31,184 bases of DNA from Coptodactyla brooksi (Eukaryota; Arthropoda; Insecta; Coleoptera; Scarabaeidae). The notes below the pieces were generated by a model. The model was not told the DNA's origin. It did no database searches and saw only the letters and a list, made by a program, of their open reading frames with translations. Where the stretch lies: NCBI GenBank assembly GCA_033557675.1, contig JAWQRM010000094.1, positions 1 to 31,184 on the forward strand, written 5' to 3'. The translations under genes were made by a program, and so were the position numbers. Of the stretch, positions 28,749 through 31,184 are shown piece after piece. Numbering within the stretch: the stretch's first letter is position 1; every line of letters starts with the position of its first letter.

Positions 28749-30633
28749 ATGTTAGATCAAAATTGTTATATTTCCAGTGCTTCTAATGCGACTCCTCAAT
28801 CAGTACATTGGGGTAATAACAATTTAATCTGTTATGCTTCCTGTAACGCAGTGCTAATATACAACCCAACTGTAAATATTCATATAACCTTAAATACTCA
28901 CATTTCATGAAATGTTTTTGTAGATCGGTGGCGGTAAAGTTCTAAAAAGCTTATGTAAGCACACTAAAAAGGTAAATGCTGTTAAGTGGATCACTGGAGT
29001 AGACTATGAAACTGAAATTGTGTCATGTTCTGCCGACGGTAATGTAATTGTATGGACATATGACAGTAAAACGTACAATCCTACAATACTCCATGGACAT
29101 TCAGGGACCGTAAATGCTTTAGATGCCTTGTATAAAGATGCCGAAAGTAAACATGCAGTTGTGGTATCTGCAGCAGTTGATTCTACTGTTAGGATTTGGT
29201 CTCGACAAAATTTAAATGGTGCCTATATTTTTACCATTTAGTCCCGTATATTAACTATTAAATATAATTTTAGCAAATTTTGAACCTATTCAGGAAATAA
29301 CTTTGGGTTACAGTTTATGTATTTCTCTCAAATTTGGCTTTTTACAATGCAAAACATTATTGCTAGCATGTGGCATTGATAATTCTAATGTGGAGCTCTA
29401 TGTCGATAGAAATCAAAGTAATAATATCCAGTTTACTCATGCTGCTGAACTTAAAGGACATTCCGATTGGATCCGTGCAATGGATTTTCGAGAAGATGGT
29501 GGGTTTATTTATGAGCTTTGATTTCACCATGACAGTTGGTAAAGCATTATTTTATAAACATTTGTTGCCCAAGGAATGATTGTTAACCATACTTTTATAG
29601 ACGGATGTTGCTAAGACTATTTGTTATTTTAGGTGATAAGCTTCTTCTCGCAACATGTTCTCAAGATTACTTCATTCGAATTAACAAAATTACTATCGAC
29701 ACTGTAGAGAAGCCGAATTACGATTTACAAACAACAAAACAGAATTACAAGATTTATTTGCAGTCCATATTAATGGGCCACGAAGGCTGGGTTTACTCAG
29801 TTAATTGGTCACAAAAAGAAGTGAAGCTATTGTCAGCATCAATTGATAAAACTCTTATAATATGGGAGTACGACAATGTAGCTAATCTTTGGCTGGAGTC
29901 AGCAAGATTAGGTGAAGTTGGAGGCAATACTTTGGGTTTTTATGGTGCTATGTTCTCCCCTGATGGAAATACAATCCTTGGACATAGTTATCATGGCGCT
30001 TTCCACATTTGGAATTATGTTAGTGACTTGAACATATGGGATTCAACTGTTACTGTTGGTGGGCATTTTGGTGAAGTAATTGATTTGGGGTGGGAACCAA
30101 AAGGGGAGTTCTTAATTACAGCGTCTTCCGATCAAACCACAAGGGTGCATGCTCCGTGGAAAACTACAGATAAAGAAGAGGTACATAATAGCATTTTCAA
30201 TTTAGCTGAAAAAAATAAAATTTCAACTTTTCAGATAACCTGGCATGAAATTGCACGTCCACAAGTACACGGTTATGATTTGAATTGTTTAGCTATTTTA
30301 TCCAGGTATAAGTATGCGTCAGGAGCTGAAGAGAAAATAGTACGTGCTTTTCAGGCACCCATGAATTTTGTGGAAAATTTTAGGAGAATTTGTTTTATTG
30401 AGGAAGATAATGGTAAATTAGAACTTTTAGAGAATAATGATAGCAGGTGTATTTATCTATGTGAGTAAATTTCTTTGCAGAATCTGAATGTTTACCAATG
30501 GGAGCATCTGTCCCATCTTTAGGATTGTCTAACAAGGCAGTATTTAATGATAATAATGAAGATGATGCTAAACCAAGGAATAACAAGAATCCATATCCTG
30601 AGGAATCATATTTCACTGCAGTCGATTTGTATA
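28749..30633 (+). CDS. Elp2: Elongator complex protein 2 (Elp2), 3' partial, 6 exons
   Basis: WD40 subunit of Elongator; with Elp1 and Elp3 it supports cm5U/mcm5U-type modification of tRNA wobble uridine. Exons: 28749-28871, 28924-29218, 29274-29498, 29633-30180, 30235-30412, 30481-30633; phases fit, 507 residues. The start MLDQNCYISSASNATPQSVH is the first in-frame ATG of this frame. WD blades show CKHTKKVNAVKWI, LHGHSGTVNALDAL, VVVSAAVDSTVRIWSR, LKGHSDWIRAMDF, GHEGWVYSVNW, LLSASIDKTLIIWE, GHFGEVIDLGW. Elp2 hallmarks are GEVGGNTLGFYGAMFSPDG, TWHEIARPQVHGYDLNCLA, SGAEEKIVRAFQAP and GASVPSLGLSNKAVF. Human ELP2 has 826 residues, so the rest of propeller two lies to the right, after the donor gtaagtg at 30634. 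Confidence 0.95.
30181..30234 (+). other. Elp2: 54-nt in-frame intron of Elp2 (possible exitron)
   Basis: gtacat to tttcag, 54 nt, no stop codon. Removing it joins TTDKEE to ITWHEIARP as in the human protein; retaining it adds VHNSIFNLAEKNKISTFQ. The donor is weaker than the consensus, the acceptor is good. Confidence 0.75.
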
Positions 30634-31184
30634 GTAAGTGTAATCCAAGTAGATGATCAAATTCTACTAATCACCTTGCTTTGTGTGAATAGTCTGACAT
30701 TGTACTTTTTGATGACAGTTTTCGGATTTGTCTTGGAGTAGTTGGACACTGTGATTTTCCTATTGCTTATTTTAAACATTTGAAAATGTATAAATATATG
30801 GCTTTTGCTTTTGGTGAGTGGAATGGCAGTCTTCATAAGGTTTAGGGGTCATTCCAGTTTTTTTCTTGCTTAAGTTAAATAATGCCTGGTTGAAGTGGTT
30901 ACATACCAGTTGTGGCTATACAAGCAACTTATGTAACTGGTTTGTTTAGACTTGAAATTTTGGTGTTAGAGCCCAGTTGCTTCTCACTTTATAAAGTATT
31001 TTCACTAATTATTTATACTGCAATAAATGTAGTGTTATACTGCAATAAATGACATGTTTTTTATTATTATATTTAGACTTAATTTCTAAATGTGCTTAAT
31101 TCAATATCACTTTTCGATTAAATATTTGTTATAGTTTTTCTCTACAAAAAACTTCACAAATAGAGGTAACCTCTTTATAATATG
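30634..31184. other. Elp2: Elp2 intron 6, running off the window
   Basis: Begins with gtaagtg after ...YFTAVDLY. No further Elp2 exon (second propeller, for example YGHGYEI-like blocks) is visible up to the right edge. The sequence is AT/GT-rich with a short ATACTGCAATAAATG direct repeat near 31016-31050. Confidence 0.65.

Noticed and set aside
30461..30480. gtgagt to cag as an Elp2 intron
   Set aside because: It would be only 20 nt. The 68-nt intron 30413-30480 restores phase and the conserved GASVPSLGLSNKAVF block.

Overview
The window is AT-rich nuclear DNA of an insect. The evidence is insect-type gene structure (many 50-70 nt introns beside a few transposon-filled ones), two conserved animal genes, and relics of Tc1, mariner, Tigger, R1-like LINE and probably Penelope-like elements. 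A beetle would fit, but nothing in the sequence proves the order.

Most of the window (exons from 2704 to 25284, + strand) is one gene: the insect DOCK3/DOCK4 orthologue, called sponge (spg) in Drosophila. It encodes an atypical Rac/Rap guanine-nucleotide exchange factor. I resolved 24 exons that join in frame into about 1,821 codons plus a stop. They cover the protein from just after the N-terminal SH3/helical region, through DHR-1, the helical middle and DHR-2, to a proline-rich tail. The first ~150-170 codons, including SH3, lie upstream of the window. Points of note are an 18-nt microexon (11862-11879), an exon whose branch-site region lies in a mariner relic (5818), and a possible intronic polyadenylation site that would give a short C-terminus (19202-19266).

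The second gene is Elp2 (28749 to beyond the right edge, + strand), the double beta-propeller WD40 subunit of Elongator, which modifies wobble uridine in tRNA. Six exons (507 codons) are present and the C-terminal part is outside. One 54-nt intron has no stop and is a multiple of three, so it could be retained as coding sequence.

The long introns and the spacer are a graveyard of mobile elements. Left flank: GIY-YIG fragment. Intron 3: mariner plus copy 1 of a dispersed repeat. Intron 20: tRNA-like segment. Intron 22: Tigger/jerky relic. Intron 23: a ~460-bp foldback, a DUF4817 helix-turn-helix fragment, a hammerhead-ribozyme-like relic, a gag-only LINE with target-site duplication, and a Tc1 tail. 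Spacer: a miRNA-like hairpin, a Tc1 relic and two more copies of the dispersed repeat. No rRNA, CRISPR array, operon or intact transposase was found. All identifications come from reading the translated sequence and memory of the families; no database search was run.
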